Assembly: GCF_900094575.1 (NCBI RefSeq)
Contig: NZ_FMAE01000005.1
Location: forward strand, 124,001 to 188,000
Reading direction: 5' to 3'
From: Bradyrhizobium yuanmingense
GTDB taxonomy: Bacteria; Pseudomonadota; Alphaproteobacteria; Rhizobiales; Xanthobacteraceae
Length of the DNA: 64,000 nucleotides
In this document: one piece after another, positions 36,914-46,501 of the stretch
How the letters are laid out: each line of letters begins with the position of its first letter
Numbering within the stretch: position 1 is the first letter of the stretch
The notes under the pieces: model-generated
Databases searched by the model: none
Seen by the model: the letters and a program-made list of their open reading frames with translations, nothing else
What the model was told of the DNA's origin: nothing
Translations under genes and position numbers: made by a program

Positions 36914-36960
36914 AAATTCTAATGTCGGACCTCTCGCACTGCAACTGTCCCTGCGTTAGG
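36914..36960 (+). promoter_or_regulatory. 47-nt conserved element before PepSY gene
   Basis: This is the counterpart of 27225-27271: AAATTCTAA, TCGCACT and GTTAGG at the same spacing, 34 of 47 positions identical. It ends 95 bp before the PepSY gene start. It probably places the gene under the same control as the TonB receptor (inference). Confidence 0.5.
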
Positions 36961-37055
36961 CCGAAGGCCCACCGGCTGAACTGCCGGCGGCGAGTCCAAT
37001 CGAAAAGCGGTCCGGCAAATGAGGGGCCGGGCCCAGTGGGAATGAGATCTGAGCG

Positions 37056-38348
37056 ATGAGAGCGATATTCGGCAAACTGCATCGCTGGGCGGGACTGCTG
37101 ACGGCCGCCTTCCTGTTCTTCTCCGGCATCACCGGCGCGATCATCTCCTGGGATCACGAGCTCGACGACGTCCTGAACAGCCATCTGTTCGATGTCTCGA
37201 CGAAGGGCCCGGCCATTCCCTCGCTCGAGCTTGCCAAGATGATCGAGCAGCGCGATCCCCGCGCGCGCGTCGTCTACCTCTTCATGACGCCGGAGCAGGG
37301 CCACTCGCTGTGGTTCTTCGTCATGCCGCGAATCGACCCCGCGACCGGCAAGCGTTACCCGCTCGACTACAATCAGGTCTTCCTCGATCCCAACACGGGT
37401 GCGGAGCTCGGCCGGCGCTATTGGGGCGCGGTCTGGCCCGTCACGCGCGAAAACTTCGTCTCGTTTCTCTACAAGCTGCACTACACGATGCACATCCCGG
37501 AATTCTGGGGCAGCGACCGCTGGGGCATGCGCGTGCTCGGCATCATCGCCATCATCTGGACCATCGATTGCTTCGTCGGGTTCTATCTGACGCTGCCCTC
37601 GCGCCGGCGCGCCAAGGCCGCGCGGGCGCCTGAGGTCGCGCGCCAGCTCGAGCGCGGCTTCTGGGCGCGCTGGGCGCCGGCCTGGACCATCAAGACCTCG
37701 GGCAGCGCCTACCGGATCAATTTCGACATCCACCGCGCATTCAGCCTGTGGACGTGGGGCGTACTGTTCATCATCGCCTTCACCGCGTTTTCGCTGAACC
37801 TCTACTTCGAGGTGTTCTCGCCGCTGATGAAGATGGTGTCGAATTACACCCCGACACCCTATGAGCAGCGGCCCTATCGCGATCTCGATAATCCGATCGA
37901 GCCCAAGATGACGTTCGCCGAGATTGCTGCCCGCGCGGCCGCCGACGGCAAGGCGCGAGGCTGGACCACCCCGGTCGGCGCGCTCAGCTACGGCCCGGCC
38001 CATGGCGTCTACGCCGCCGCGTTCTTCCATCCCGGCGACGATCACGGTGCCGGCGGCGTCGGCCCGGCGCAGCTCTATTACGACAGCGAGGACGGCCGCC
38101 CCATTGGCGAGCGGCTGCCCTGGGTCGGCACCGCCGCCGACATCTTCGTGCAGGCGCAGTTTCCGCTGCATTCGGGCCGCATCGTCGGACTGTTCGGGCG
38201 TATCCTGATCTCGGTGATGGGCCTCGTGGTCGCCGCGCTCTCTGTCACCGGCGTCGTGATCTGGTGGCGCAAGCGCCGCGCCCGCGTTCGCGTGCGGGAG
38301 ACGGCGGCCGTGCGGCTGAACCGGGAGCAACTGACGCCGGCAGAGTAG
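37056..38348 (+). CDS. PepSY-associated membrane protein (PiuB-like, iron uptake)
   Basis: This 430-residue inner-membrane protein of the PepSY_TM family has four hydrophobic helices: about 10-32, 160-182, 230-255 and 385-408. Typical are the start GKLHRWAGLLTAAFLFFSGITGAI, the periplasmic SFLYKLHYTMHIP (possible heme-binding histidines) and the second HRAFSLWTWGVLF. Family members such as PiuB and FegB/FoxB-like proteins take part in ferrisiderophore reduction or uptake. The upstream element shared with the TonB receptor supports a role in iron. Exact chemistry is unknown. Confidence 0.88.
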   Translation: MRAIFGKLHRWAGLLTAAFLFFSGITGAIISWDHELDDVLNSHLFDVSTKGPAIPSLELAKMIEQRDPRARVVYLFMTPEQGHSLWFFVMPRIDPATGKRYPLDYNQVFLDPNTGAELGRRYWGAVWPVTRENFVSFLYKLHYTMHIPEFWGSDRWGMRVLGIIAIIWTIDCFVGFYLTLPSRRRAKAARAPEVARQLERGFWARWAPAWTIKTSGSAYRINFDIHRAFSLWTWGVLFIIAFTAFSLNLYFEVFSPLMKMVSNYTPTPYEQRPYRDLDNPIEPKMTFAEIAARAAADGKARGWTTPVGALSYGPAHGVYAAAFFHPGDDHGAGGVGPAQLYYDSEDGRPIGERLPWVGTAADIFVQAQFPLHSGRIVGLFGRILISVMGLVVAALSVTGVVIWWRKRRARVRVRETAAVRLNREQLTPAE

Positions 38349-38435
38349 GGCACCCGCGTTCCGCCAATGGATGAACCTTGGCACGCGGCCTCGGCACAAA
38401 GATGGAGATCGCTCTCCAGTCTTCCCGGAATTGCA

Positions 38436-39263
38436 ATGAGATTGCTTGCCTTGCTCTGCCTGCTCGTCCTGGCCGCGCCCGCCGGGGCGGCCGCGCCCGA
38501 GCAGCATTATCTCGACCTGCGTGACCGCTACATCGCAAAATTCTCGAATGCCAAGGAGAGCGACGAGATCTACAAGCAGCACGATGCGGCCCTGAAGGAG
38601 CTGGCCGGCGTGCTGCGCGGTCTGATCGGTCCGGTCGCGATCAAGGGAGTCCCGGCCGAGGGCAAGTCGAACGTCGATACGCTGTTCAAGGACGACATCG
38701 GCTTCGGCCATCTCGACGGGCTGAGCTTCGCATCCGAAGGCGACAAGATGCAGGCTGTGGTGACCACGACCGGGCTGCTCAAGCACTGGCTTGGCGAGCA
38801 TCGCGCCGACGGCATGCCTCAGGACAGTGGCGCCGCGTTGAAATCCGACCGCTTCTATTATTACGCCATCCAGGACGCCGCCTTCGCGATCTACGCGGAG
38901 CTGCCGATCACCAAGCCGGCAAGGGCGAGCGTCGCAGCCGCTGTGCTCGGCGTGCGCGGCAATGGCGGCCTCAAGGGCCCGCCGGACGAAATCGACGTCG
39001 TCGCGATCCATGGCGACAAGGTCTATTTCCTCGCGGCAAGGGAGGCCGTGAAGACCGCCCCGATCGCGACCTGCGAGAAGGTCTGGAAGCAGATGATGGC
39101 CAAGCCCATCGACAAGAAAGACCCGCGCGGCGAGATGGCCCGCGAGGACAAGGCAATGACCGCCTTCACGGCGTGCTTCGCCAAGGAAGCCCCGAGCCAG
39201 AGCTGGTATGCGGCCGCCGTCAAGAAGGCGCAGAGCCAGCTGGACCGGCTGCCGCTTCCCTAG
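38436..39263 (+). CDS. Unrecognised secreted protein (275 aa)
   Basis: I do not recognise a family. The product starts with a clear signal peptide (MRLLALLCLLVLAAPAGA, cleavage near AAA). The mature part is mixed alpha/beta and Lys-rich, with two cysteines (ATCEKV and FTACFAKE) in its last third that could form a disulfide. A repeated aromatic patch (DRFYYYAIQDAAF) lies in the centre. A GGAA precedes the ATG at 38436. It follows the PepSY gene by 87 bp on the same strand and may be co-transcribed, hence perhaps an iron-related periplasmic protein (inference only). Confidence 0.75.
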   Translation: MRLLALLCLLVLAAPAGAAAPEQHYLDLRDRYIAKFSNAKESDEIYKQHDAALKELAGVLRGLIGPVAIKGVPAEGKSNVDTLFKDDIGFGHLDGLSFASEGDKMQAVVTTTGLLKHWLGEHRADGMPQDSGAALKSDRFYYYAIQDAAFAIYAELPITKPARASVAAAVLGVRGNGGLKGPPDEIDVVAIHGDKVYFLAAREAVKTAPIATCEKVWKQMMAKPIDKKDPRGEMAREDKAMTAFTACFAKEAPSQSWYAAAVKKAQSQLDRLPLP

Positions 39264-39565
39264 GAATGCCAGCTCGATATTCTCCGCCGTGATCCTCCGG
39301 CTGTGAACCACCGGCTTTGAACCACGCCTTGGCCTGCGCAGGCGAGGCGGCGCCGCGCCGTCGGCAAACGGAAGACATGAGGTTTTTGAATAGGTTAGGC
39401 CAATGCGGTCGTCCTGATCGTCATATTCGGCGGATGCAATCCCCGCGAGCTTCCACTTGCGGGTTGGGCGAGTTACTATGGCCTTTTGCGATACTTGCTG
39501 CATCCGGTCTGGCACCCGCTGGAGACCGTTCTTGCGGTTCGTCAACGAGTTGGCTGCGATTGACG
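39264..39565. other. 302-bp gap before the cyclase/ATPase gene
   Basis: No gene is supported here; the upstream extension of the cyclase frame has no domain character. A near-exact tandem pair CGGCTgTGAACCAC / CGGCTtTGAACCAC lies at about 39300-39329. No clear promoter boxes were found. Confidence 0.45.
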
Positions 39566-42500
39566 ATGATTACGCAGACCCGCGACCCCAGAGGCGAACG
39601 TCATCGATTGACGGTGCTGTTCTCCGACCTTGTCGGATCAACCGCCCTGGGCCGGGATGTCGAGTCCGAGCACCTTTCCGAACTCCTCAGCCAGTTGCGG
39701 CAGATCTGGCATCGCGCGGTGGCGAAGCACGGTGGTCGCATCATCCGAACGCAGGGAGACGGTGCGCTCGCCATTTTCGGCTATCCCCAATCCGGCGAAG
39801 ATGACGGTCGTCGTGCTGCGGAAGCAGCACTCGATATTCACGAATGGGTCGGAGAGCTGCGCCACGATGGCGTATCGCCGGCGCTGATGCCGCTTCGAAT
39901 GCATTCGGGTATCCACGCCGGCACCGTGCTCTTGACCCAAGGCGACATCGAGTCCGGCCGGTATGACCTGATCGGCGATGTCGTGAACACGGCAGCGCAC
40001 CTGTCGCGCCACGCCGGTCCGGATCAGATCCTGGCCAGCCTCGATGCCCTTGGGCCGCATGCCAACTTCTTCGAGCTCGCCGCCCACCTCCCAGCGGCTT
40101 CGGGAATGCCGCAGGCGAGGCTGGTGTTGGGTCGTAGCACGGCGACCCGACGCTTCGAGGCAACCTCGCGCCGCGGCCTGACGCCCTTCATCGGCCGCAA
40201 CGAGATATTCGGCTTCCTGACACGCTTTCTGAGCGAAGCACCTGCGCAGGCGCAACGCTGCGCGGTGGTCGTCGGCGGACCCGGACTCGGCAAGACGCGC
40301 CTTCTGGAAGAAGTGCTGGGGCACGTCGGCACCGAGCGCATCAGGCTGCTGCGAGGCAGTTGCGAGAGTTACGTCGGTGCCGAGGTTCTGCAACCATTCC
40401 TGCAAATGCTGCGCGCTGCGCTGGGAATTCGAGCGGACGCCTCCCTCGTCGAGGCAAAGGAGACGGCGCGCGCGGCTCTGGAGCCATGGGCGGCCCAGCT
40501 CGGTCCGAATGCAGAATCGATCCTGGCACTGGCGTCGGCCGGCGCCGATGCGCGTGGCGGCCGCATCACCGTCGACGGCGTCGTCGGCGATCTGCTCGGG
40601 TTCTTCACCGGACTGTCGGCACATGGCCCGCTGGTGCTGGTGATCGACGACTGGCAATGGTCCGACGACGCGAGCCGCCAATTGCTGCAGGCTTTGCTGG
40701 AATTGCCCAACGGACCTCACGTCATCCTCGCCAGCCGGCCGCGCGAGGACGGCACCGAATGGATTTCCGGCGCGCCGCACCTGTTTCTCGAACCGTTTCA
40801 GGGGCCGGAAACCGACTTTGCCGTACGACGTTGGGTCCCGCAGGCCGATCCCTTCCTCGTAGCCCGCATCCATGCCTATGCGGGCGGGGTGCCGTTGTTC
40901 ATCGAAGAGCTCTGCCATTCCATCGCCGCCAACGATCCTGCCTCGTTCGAAGCGCGCAGCAAACAGGGCTGGATCGCAACCCTGGTCGCTTCGCGCCTGG
41001 CACGCCTGCCGCCCGATGAGGCGAAGGTGGTGCGCGCCGCGGCCGTTATCGGCAACACCGTGCCGCACGGGTTGCTGGTTTCGGCGTGCGGCAGCGAACC
41101 CGACCCGGCCATCGTGCGGGCATTGGCGGATGCGGACTTTCTCTTTGCGGATCCAGCGGGCGGCGTCCTTCGCTTCAAGCACGGCATCACGCGCGATGCG
41201 GTCTACGACACCATTGGCCTGCACGAGCGTCAGGCATTGCACAAGCGGATCGAAGACACCCTGCTGGCGCGGTCCGAGCAGGCTGATGGCGAGGATGCGA
41301 TGGAAGCTCTGGCCTACCATTCGCAAGGCGCAGGTCATTGGAAAAGCGCAGCCCATTATGCTGAACGTGCCGGCGACAAGGCCATGGCTGCATTTGCGCT
41401 CGATCGTGCCAGCGCGCAGTACCAGGTTGCGATGCAGGCGCTGGATCGCGTGCCCAATCGCTCGCGCGAGCAATCGCTGCGCTGGTGCTTGCTGGCCAAC
41501 AAGCTGGGTATGGCCAACATCTTCGACCCGCTGTCGCTGACCGACGACACCTCCGTGTTCGAACGCGCGGTTGCGATCGCGTCCTCCCTCGGCGAGACCG
41601 CTGCGATGGCCAGCGCCTATGAATGGCTCGGCTACATGTGTTACGGGTTTGGCCGCTTCCGGGAGGCCGTGACCCACACGCGGACGGCGCTGGAATTGGC
41701 GCGCAAGCTCGAAGACCGCCGCCTGATCGCGCAGATCGAAGCGACGCTCGGGCAGATTCTGGCTGCAAGCTGTCAGTACGACGAAGCGATCGCCTTGATC
41801 GACGCTGCCATTTCGACCAAGCAGCAACGCAGCCGGCGTCATGGTGCGATATCCTTCGGGGCGGCCTATGCGCTGTCGTGCAAGGGCGGTGTCCTGGCGG
41901 ATCGCGGCGATTTCGAGGGCGCCCACGCCTGTTTCAGTGAAGGCATGGCTCTGGTCGAAGGCTCGACCCACCCGGTCGTCAATTCCGTCCGCAACTGGAT
42001 TGCCGTCGCGCTGATCTGGCAGGGCCGCTGGCAGGAGGCGGAGCAGCTCGCCGTGGAAGGGGCGCGCATCGCCGAGAACACGCGCAGCCTGCTGCTTCTG
42101 GCCGATTGCCGCGCCGCCTCCGGATTTGCCCGCTGGTCGGCGACCGGCGACGCCGACGGCTTGCTGCAGTTGCGGAATGCCGCGGAATGGATGGAGCGGC
42201 GCAATTTTCACTTCTACACGTCGGTTCAGTACAGCTGGCTCGTCGAGGCGGCGACCGCCGAAGGCGATGTCGAGACGGCGCGGCGGTATGCCGCCCATGT
42301 CCTGCGCCGTGCGCGCGAAGGCGAGCGACTGGGCGAGGCGGCGGCATGCCGCTCGCTGGCGAAGCTCGCAGCCCTGCGCCAGGATCTCGGCCTTAGCGAG
42401 CGCTGGTTGCGACGGGCTGAAACCTCCGCAGGCTGGCGCGGTTCGCTGCGCGATGCGGCTCTGAACCTCTCCCTGCGCGGCGAGCTTCTCGCAGGGCAGG

Positions 42501-42655
42501 GCCGGGGCGAGGCGGCCCGCCAGACCATGATGGAAGCCGCCGAGAAGCTGCGCGCGCTCGGCATGCACTGGCATGCGGAGGAGACGATCAGGCTCGTCAT
42601 TGGCATACCCGTCGGCTACGCCAACGATCAGCTCGCTCGGCATTGTGCCGTCTAA
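39566..42655 (+). CDS. Class III cyclase-like / AAA ATPase / TPR regulatory protein
   Basis: This 1029-residue protein has three parts. An N-terminal class III nucleotide-cyclase domain (about 10-190) keeps both metal aspartates, D21 (LFSDLVGST) and D65 (TQGDGALAIFG), and N141. In the NxxxR motif (N141-T-A-A-H145) the transition-state arginine is histidine. A STAND/MalT-like ATPase follows with Walker A GGPGLGKT (237-244) and Walker B LVLVIDDWQWSDD. About 450 residues of TPR-like helices complete it. No DNA-binding domain is visible. The ATG at 39566 starts just before the cyclase domain. The ligand is unknown, and the cyclase may be inactive. Confidence 0.9.
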   Translation: MITQTRDPRGERHRLTVLFSDLVGSTALGRDVESEHLSELLSQLRQIWHRAVAKHGGRIIRTQGDGALAIFGYPQSGEDDGRRAAEAALDIHEWVGELRHDGVSPALMPLRMHSGIHAGTVLLTQGDIESGRYDLIGDVVNTAAHLSRHAGPDQILASLDALGPHANFFELAAHLPAASGMPQARLVLGRSTATRRFEATSRRGLTPFIGRNEIFGFLTRFLSEAPAQAQRCAVVVGGPGLGKTRLLEEVLGHVGTERIRLLRGSCESYVGAEVLQPFLQMLRAALGIRADASLVEAKETARAALEPWAAQLGPNAESILALASAGADARGGRITVDGVVGDLLGFFTGLSAHGPLVLVIDDWQWSDDASRQLLQALLELPNGPHVILASRPREDGTEWISGAPHLFLEPFQGPETDFAVRRWVPQADPFLVARIHAYAGGVPLFIEELCHSIAANDPASFEARSKQGWIATLVASRLARLPPDEAKVVRAAAVIGNTVPHGLLVSACGSEPDPAIVRALADADFLFADPAGGVLRFKHGITRDAVYDTIGLHERQALHKRIEDTLLARSEQADGEDAMEALAYHSQGAGHWKSAAHYAERAGDKAMAAFALDRASAQYQVAMQALDRVPNRSREQSLRWCLLANKLGMANIFDPLSLTDDTSVFERAVAIASSLGETAAMASAYEWLGYMCYGFGRFREAVTHTRTALELARKLEDRRLIAQIEATLGQILAASCQYDEAIALIDAAISTKQQRSRRHGAISFGAAYALSCKGGVLADRGDFEGAHACFSEGMALVEGSTHPVVNSVRNWIAVALIWQGRWQEAEQLAVEGARIAENTRSLLLLADCRAASGFARWSATGDADGLLQLRNAAEWMERRNFHFYTSVQYSWLVEAATAEGDVETARRYAAHVLRRAREGERLGEAAACRSLAKLAALRQDLGLSERWLRRAETSAGWRGSLRDAALNLSLRGELLAGQGRGEAARQTMMEAAEKLRALGMHWHAEETIRLVIGIPVGYANDQLARHCAV

Positions 42656-42682
42656 CCCCTGCGCACCTTTCCTTACACAGCT

Positions 42683-45600
42683 CTAGGGTGGAGGTGGGCT
42701 CGGCGCGGGAACCCTTCCGTCCATCGTCAGGCTCATTGGAATGGGGCCAGTCCGCAAGGGTAGCTCCGTCTCCACCAGTGCGCTGAAGAAACCCAGCATC
42801 ACCGCCAGTGCCGGGTCTGCTCCGGGACATGAATGCGTCGGATGCCCCGCGACCCTGCGGTTGCCGCCGAAGGCGTGGTAGATGTCCTGGCGGCCTTCGG
42901 CGAGACTTTGCTGGGTGGCGGAGACTGCGCCGGCGACGATGACGTCGCCAGGCCTCACCTCGACCCCTCCGATGCTTTGCGAAACGACGGCTGTCCGCCA
43001 GATCAATTCTGGCACCGCGCGAAGTTGCATCGCGGGGATGAAGTCGTCTCTTAGCCGGTTGAGGGCGTCCATGTAGTTCTTTGCCTTCGTGCCGGCATAG
43101 CGAGCGCGCAACGCCCATAGCGTTCCTTCGCGCAGCCATTCGTTCAGTATCCGCCGCAGGTTGCCGTCGACGGTCGGAATGAATCCCATCATGGCGCCGG
43201 CGACCGTGCGCGCCACGAACGGAATGTCGCCGTTGCCCCGCGGCGAGTTATAGACCGCCTTGGTCACTGGCCCGTTTGTCGGCCCGAACTGCGTCAGGAA
43301 ACCTTCCATCGCACGGCGCGCAGCGTCGCCATGTGCCGCGCCGATCGCCTCCACTGTCGCGTTCGGGTGCGGCTGGAAGATGTAGCGCGAAGGCGACAGG
43401 AAATGCCCGGGATAGCCGGGCGGCTCGCCCGGCGTCCAATCCCAGCGATAGCCGACGCGGCGGAAATGACCCCCGTCCTCGCTCAACCCGAACCACGCTT
43501 CGCAGAAGGCGGCGAGCAGCGGATCCACCAATTCGTGCACGTCGACGGTCAGCTCCCAGCTCACTTCGCCGTCGCTGGCGGCATAGTCGATCGTCTGCTT
43601 GACCATGAAGCCCAGCACCTTCTGTGTGACCGCGCGCGCCAGCTCGAATGCGGCGGGTTGGTCAAGGGCCATGATCGCGGCGTTGCAGGCCTCGGATTCC
43701 TGCTCGTAGACCTGGTCCGGCTGCCCGGCGTCGCGGCCAAGATAGAGGATGCCGAACGACCGCAGCATGCGGGGAAGATAGCCGGTGATGGTCAGCTTGG
43801 TGTCGGAATCGGCGAACACCTTGTAGACCATGTCGCGGTCGGCCACCAAGACCCCGAAGGGCGTGCGAAGCGCGCCGCCGTGGCGCTCGCGGATCGCAGC
43901 CCAGATCGAGGCGTTGACGAAATGCGAGGCTGAATCCGGATCTTCGAGCGCTGTCTTCCATGCGGCCATCGCCGCGGCTTCGCCCTGCCGGCGCTCGATC
44001 AGGCGCAGGCGCGCGATCTCCTTTTCTCCCCGATCCGCGGACCACGTCACGGCCGGTTTGTACCCCTGGCTCGCCGCCCATTGCTTTAGATCGGCAAGCG
44101 CCTTCTTCGATGGCGCAAAGAAATATGCTCCCCATTCCAGACGAACGAACGGACGAGGTTCGTCGTGGAGCCGGTCCGAGCCGTCGAGCGCGACGCGAAT
44201 GGTCTGGCCTTCATGCTCGAAACGGAAATGCCGGAGCCGGCCAGGCTCGGCGAGGCCGAGGAAAGGATCGCTGACCCCCGAGGACGAACCCGCGCTGTTG
44301 CCGCCAGAGAGCCAGCTCTGCACCACCTCGAATTGCTCGCCGAGGCTGGCATTGTAGGCCATGAAAACCAGGCCCCGCTCTGCTTGCTGGCCGGATTTGG
44401 CGGCTTGCGGGTCGACGGGCGGCCCGTAGGACATGCCGCGCCTGACGATCCGTGGGGGCCGGGCGCCGGCATCCGCCTTGGTGATCGACACGCGCGGATT
44501 GGCGCGCCGTATGTGCGCGTGGAACGGACACGATTGGGCCTGCGGGTCGGCGTCGTAGTTGAAGTCGTTGTGGCCTTTGTCAGGGGGCGGAGTAGGGGTC
44601 AGGGGTTGCCCGGCCTGGGGATGGCCGGTCGGCCAGCGTCCCATCATCTTGGCCATCAGCGTCTCGCGCGTCAGGGCAGGTGCGTCCGGTCCGGCCATCT
44701 CGGCTGCCTGTCGCGTCGCGCGGGCGAGCACATCCTCGAGCTGCTCGACGTCCTGTCGCAGCTTGCGCAGCGCCATGAAGCTGCCGTCGCGGAGCATCGC
44801 GTGAGCACGATTGGTCGCGTTGCCGAACGGCGCCGTCTCGTCGGCGATGTTCGGATAGCCGCACAGAATTTCGCCGAGATGCACCTGATTGGAATAGTAC
44901 GTGCCGGCCTCGCACTCTCGCAGCACCGGGTTCGAACTGCCGTCGGCGAACCCGAAATGGTCCTGCATGTCGCGGGATCTCTTGTCGCGCTGCCGCTGCA
45001 TCCATTGGATCGAAAGGGGCCTGATACCCGCATCGACCCCGACCAGGCGGTTCATTTCGGCCATCAACGCGTGTCTCGCATCCGCCGTCGTCTGCGCGTC
45101 CTTGGACAGCAACAGGCGGAGTTGAAGGACGGCATGGACCGAGCTCATGCTGATGCGCGGCGCCGGGTCGCCTTCGGGCAGGTCCGGCGCGTCGGTCCCG
45201 AGCGCCCAATTGCTGGCGGGAAGGCGCCATCGCTGCGGATGATTCCAGCGCACGTCGCCGAGCAGGCCGGCGCGTCTTTCCATGCCCTGCACGAACTCTT
45301 CCGGCAGAGTGCGCACCTCTTCGTCCGACAGGCCGGCCTGACGCAGTCCCTCGACCGTGAATGCGATGTTGGTGACGATCTGCCCCGGCGTCAGAACGTC
45401 GGCTTCGGAAGTCACCTCGAGGACGTCGAGAAACGCGGCCAGTGCGGCCGGATTGGCGAACTGCAGCAGCAGCAGGCAGCCGTGATCTGAATTGTAGGCG
45501 GTCAGAATTCCGCCTTGCACGTTGCCGGGATCCTGCAACGGCAGTTTTGCCGGCGGGGCGAGGGGCAGTTTGCGCCGTACCGGCGCCACATCGGGTGGGG

Positions 45601-46501
45601 CCATCAACCAGCGCAGGGCCTCTTCATAGCGCCGGCGAGCGCGTTTGACGCCTTCCGCGTAGGTGGGGTCGTTGATCATGGTGACGAATTCGGGCAGCAG
45701 CTCGTGGCCGGCCCGATGCAGAAGCACCCCGTCATGCGTCCCCGGCGGATAGAAGTCGGCCAGACGGTAGAGTCCCGCCAGTGCGCGGATGCCGTGGCGA
45801 AACGGAGGCCGGGCGGCAGCTTCGATGCTGAGCGGTTTGCTGAAGCCGGCATTGGTCGGATCGACGCCGACCTGGCCGTCGACCTCGAATATCGAGTGTC
45901 GCGCGATGTCTTCCGGCGAGGGAATCCTGATCCGCGTGACGATCTTGTCGGCGCCGGCGCCAGAGGCGCGCCGATAGACCCGCTCCTCCATCCGCAGGAA
46001 GCGCGTGTCATCCACGGTCAGGTCGGGGGTGGCATAGAGGAAATAGGCTTCGGTCTGCTTGCTCTTGAGCCAGATACCCCAGTTTTCGTACGTGTTCTCG
46101 TATCCCAGCACATAACCATCGGTATTGCAGAAGATGAGGTCGAGCAGCCGGGCGGCCTTCTGCCAGATGACGCGCACATAGGCTTCCCAGGAGCCGTCGA
46201 ACGTGGCGGTCAGCAGCACATAGTCCACGCCGTCCACGGATTCGTCCTCGGGTTCGAGCACGGCGATGCCCACCGAGTGGATCCGCCCCACGCGGTCAAC
46301 GGAATCGGTCAGCACGCGGGCGAGCTCGTATTCATACGCGTTGGCGCGTCCGCCATTCAGCGCCCGTAGCACGTATTTGACGCGGGTCTTGTACGTGGTC
46401 GCATCCAGGGACGGCACGAATCCCTTCTTGATCGGAGCCATCACCCTGAAATCGGACGTGCCGGCCATGCTGCCGGTCTTGATGGTCAAATCACGACGCA
46501 T
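42683..46501 (-). CDS. DyP-type peroxidase fused to cytochrome P450-like domain
   Basis: This 1272-residue protein starts at an ATG with a strong GGGGGAG eight bases upstream. Residues 1-320 are an unassigned domain (YVLLTATFDGSWEAYVRVIW). Residues 325-820 form a DyP-type heme peroxidase: distal GxxDG is G517-F-A-D520-G521, the proximal histidine is H663 in CPFHAHIRRANPR, the distal arginine lies in RIVRRGMSYGP, and the C-terminal hallmark is GLVFMAYNASLGEQFEVVQ. Residues 860-1260 are P450-like, with LRTPFGVLVADRD and a cysteine ligand C1225 (AFGGNRR ... HPTHSCPG). The K-helix ExxR is not clean (ELIWR), and the I-helix lacks the usual acid-threonine pair. No reductase or ferredoxin gene is adjacent. 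Confidence 0.88.
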   Translation of the reverse strand: MRRDLTIKTGSMAGTSDFRVMAPIKKGFVPSLDATTYKTRVKYVLRALNGGRANAYEYELARVLTDSVDRVGRIHSVGIAVLEPEDESVDGVDYVLLTATFDGSWEAYVRVIWQKAARLLDLIFCNTDGYVLGYENTYENWGIWLKSKQTEAYFLYATPDLTVDDTRFLRMEERVYRRASGAGADKIVTRIRIPSPEDIARHSIFEVDGQVGVDPTNAGFSKPLSIEAAARPPFRHGIRALAGLYRLADFYPPGTHDGVLLHRAGHELLPEFVTMINDPTYAEGVKRARRRYEEALRWLMAPPDVAPVRRKLPLAPPAKLPLQDPGNVQGGILTAYNSDHGCLLLLQFANPAALAAFLDVLEVTSEADVLTPGQIVTNIAFTVEGLRQAGLSDEEVRTLPEEFVQGMERRAGLLGDVRWNHPQRWRLPASNWALGTDAPDLPEGDPAPRISMSSVHAVLQLRLLLSKDAQTTADARHALMAEMNRLVGVDAGIRPLSIQWMQRQRDKRSRDMQDHFGFADGSSNPVLRECEAGTYYSNQVHLGEILCGYPNIADETAPFGNATNRAHAMLRDGSFMALRKLRQDVEQLEDVLARATRQAAEMAGPDAPALTRETLMAKMMGRWPTGHPQAGQPLTPTPPPDKGHNDFNYDADPQAQSCPFHAHIRRANPRVSITKADAGARPPRIVRRGMSYGPPVDPQAAKSGQQAERGLVFMAYNASLGEQFEVVQSWLSGGNSAGSSSGVSDPFLGLAEPGRLRHFRFEHEGQTIRVALDGSDRLHDEPRPFVRLEWGAYFFAPSKKALADLKQWAASQGYKPAVTWSADRGEKEIARLRLIERRQGEAAAMAAWKTALEDPDSASHFVNASIWAAIRERHGGALRTPFGVLVADRDMVYKVFADSDTKLTITGYLPRMLRSFGILYLGRDAGQPDQVYEQESEACNAAIMALDQPAAFELARAVTQKVLGFMVKQTIDYAASDGEVSWELTVDVHELVDPLLAAFCEAWFGLSEDGGHFRRVGYRWDWTPGEPPGYPGHFLSPSRYIFQPHPNATVEAIGAAHGDAARRAMEGFLTQFGPTNGPVTKAVYNSPRGNGDIPFVARTVAGAMMGFIPTVDGNLRRILNEWLREGTLWALRARYAGTKAKNYMDALNRLRDDFIPAMQLRAVPELIWRTAVVSQSIGGVEVRPGDVIVAGAVSATQQSLAEGRQDIYHAFGGNRRVAGHPTHSCPGADPALAVMLGFFSALVETELPLRTGPIPMSLTMDGRVPAPSPPPP

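Noticed and set aside
39638..42643. 1001-codon minus-strand open frame over the cyclase/ATPase gene
   Set aside because: No domain or ribosome site; the plus strand encodes well-defined motifs.
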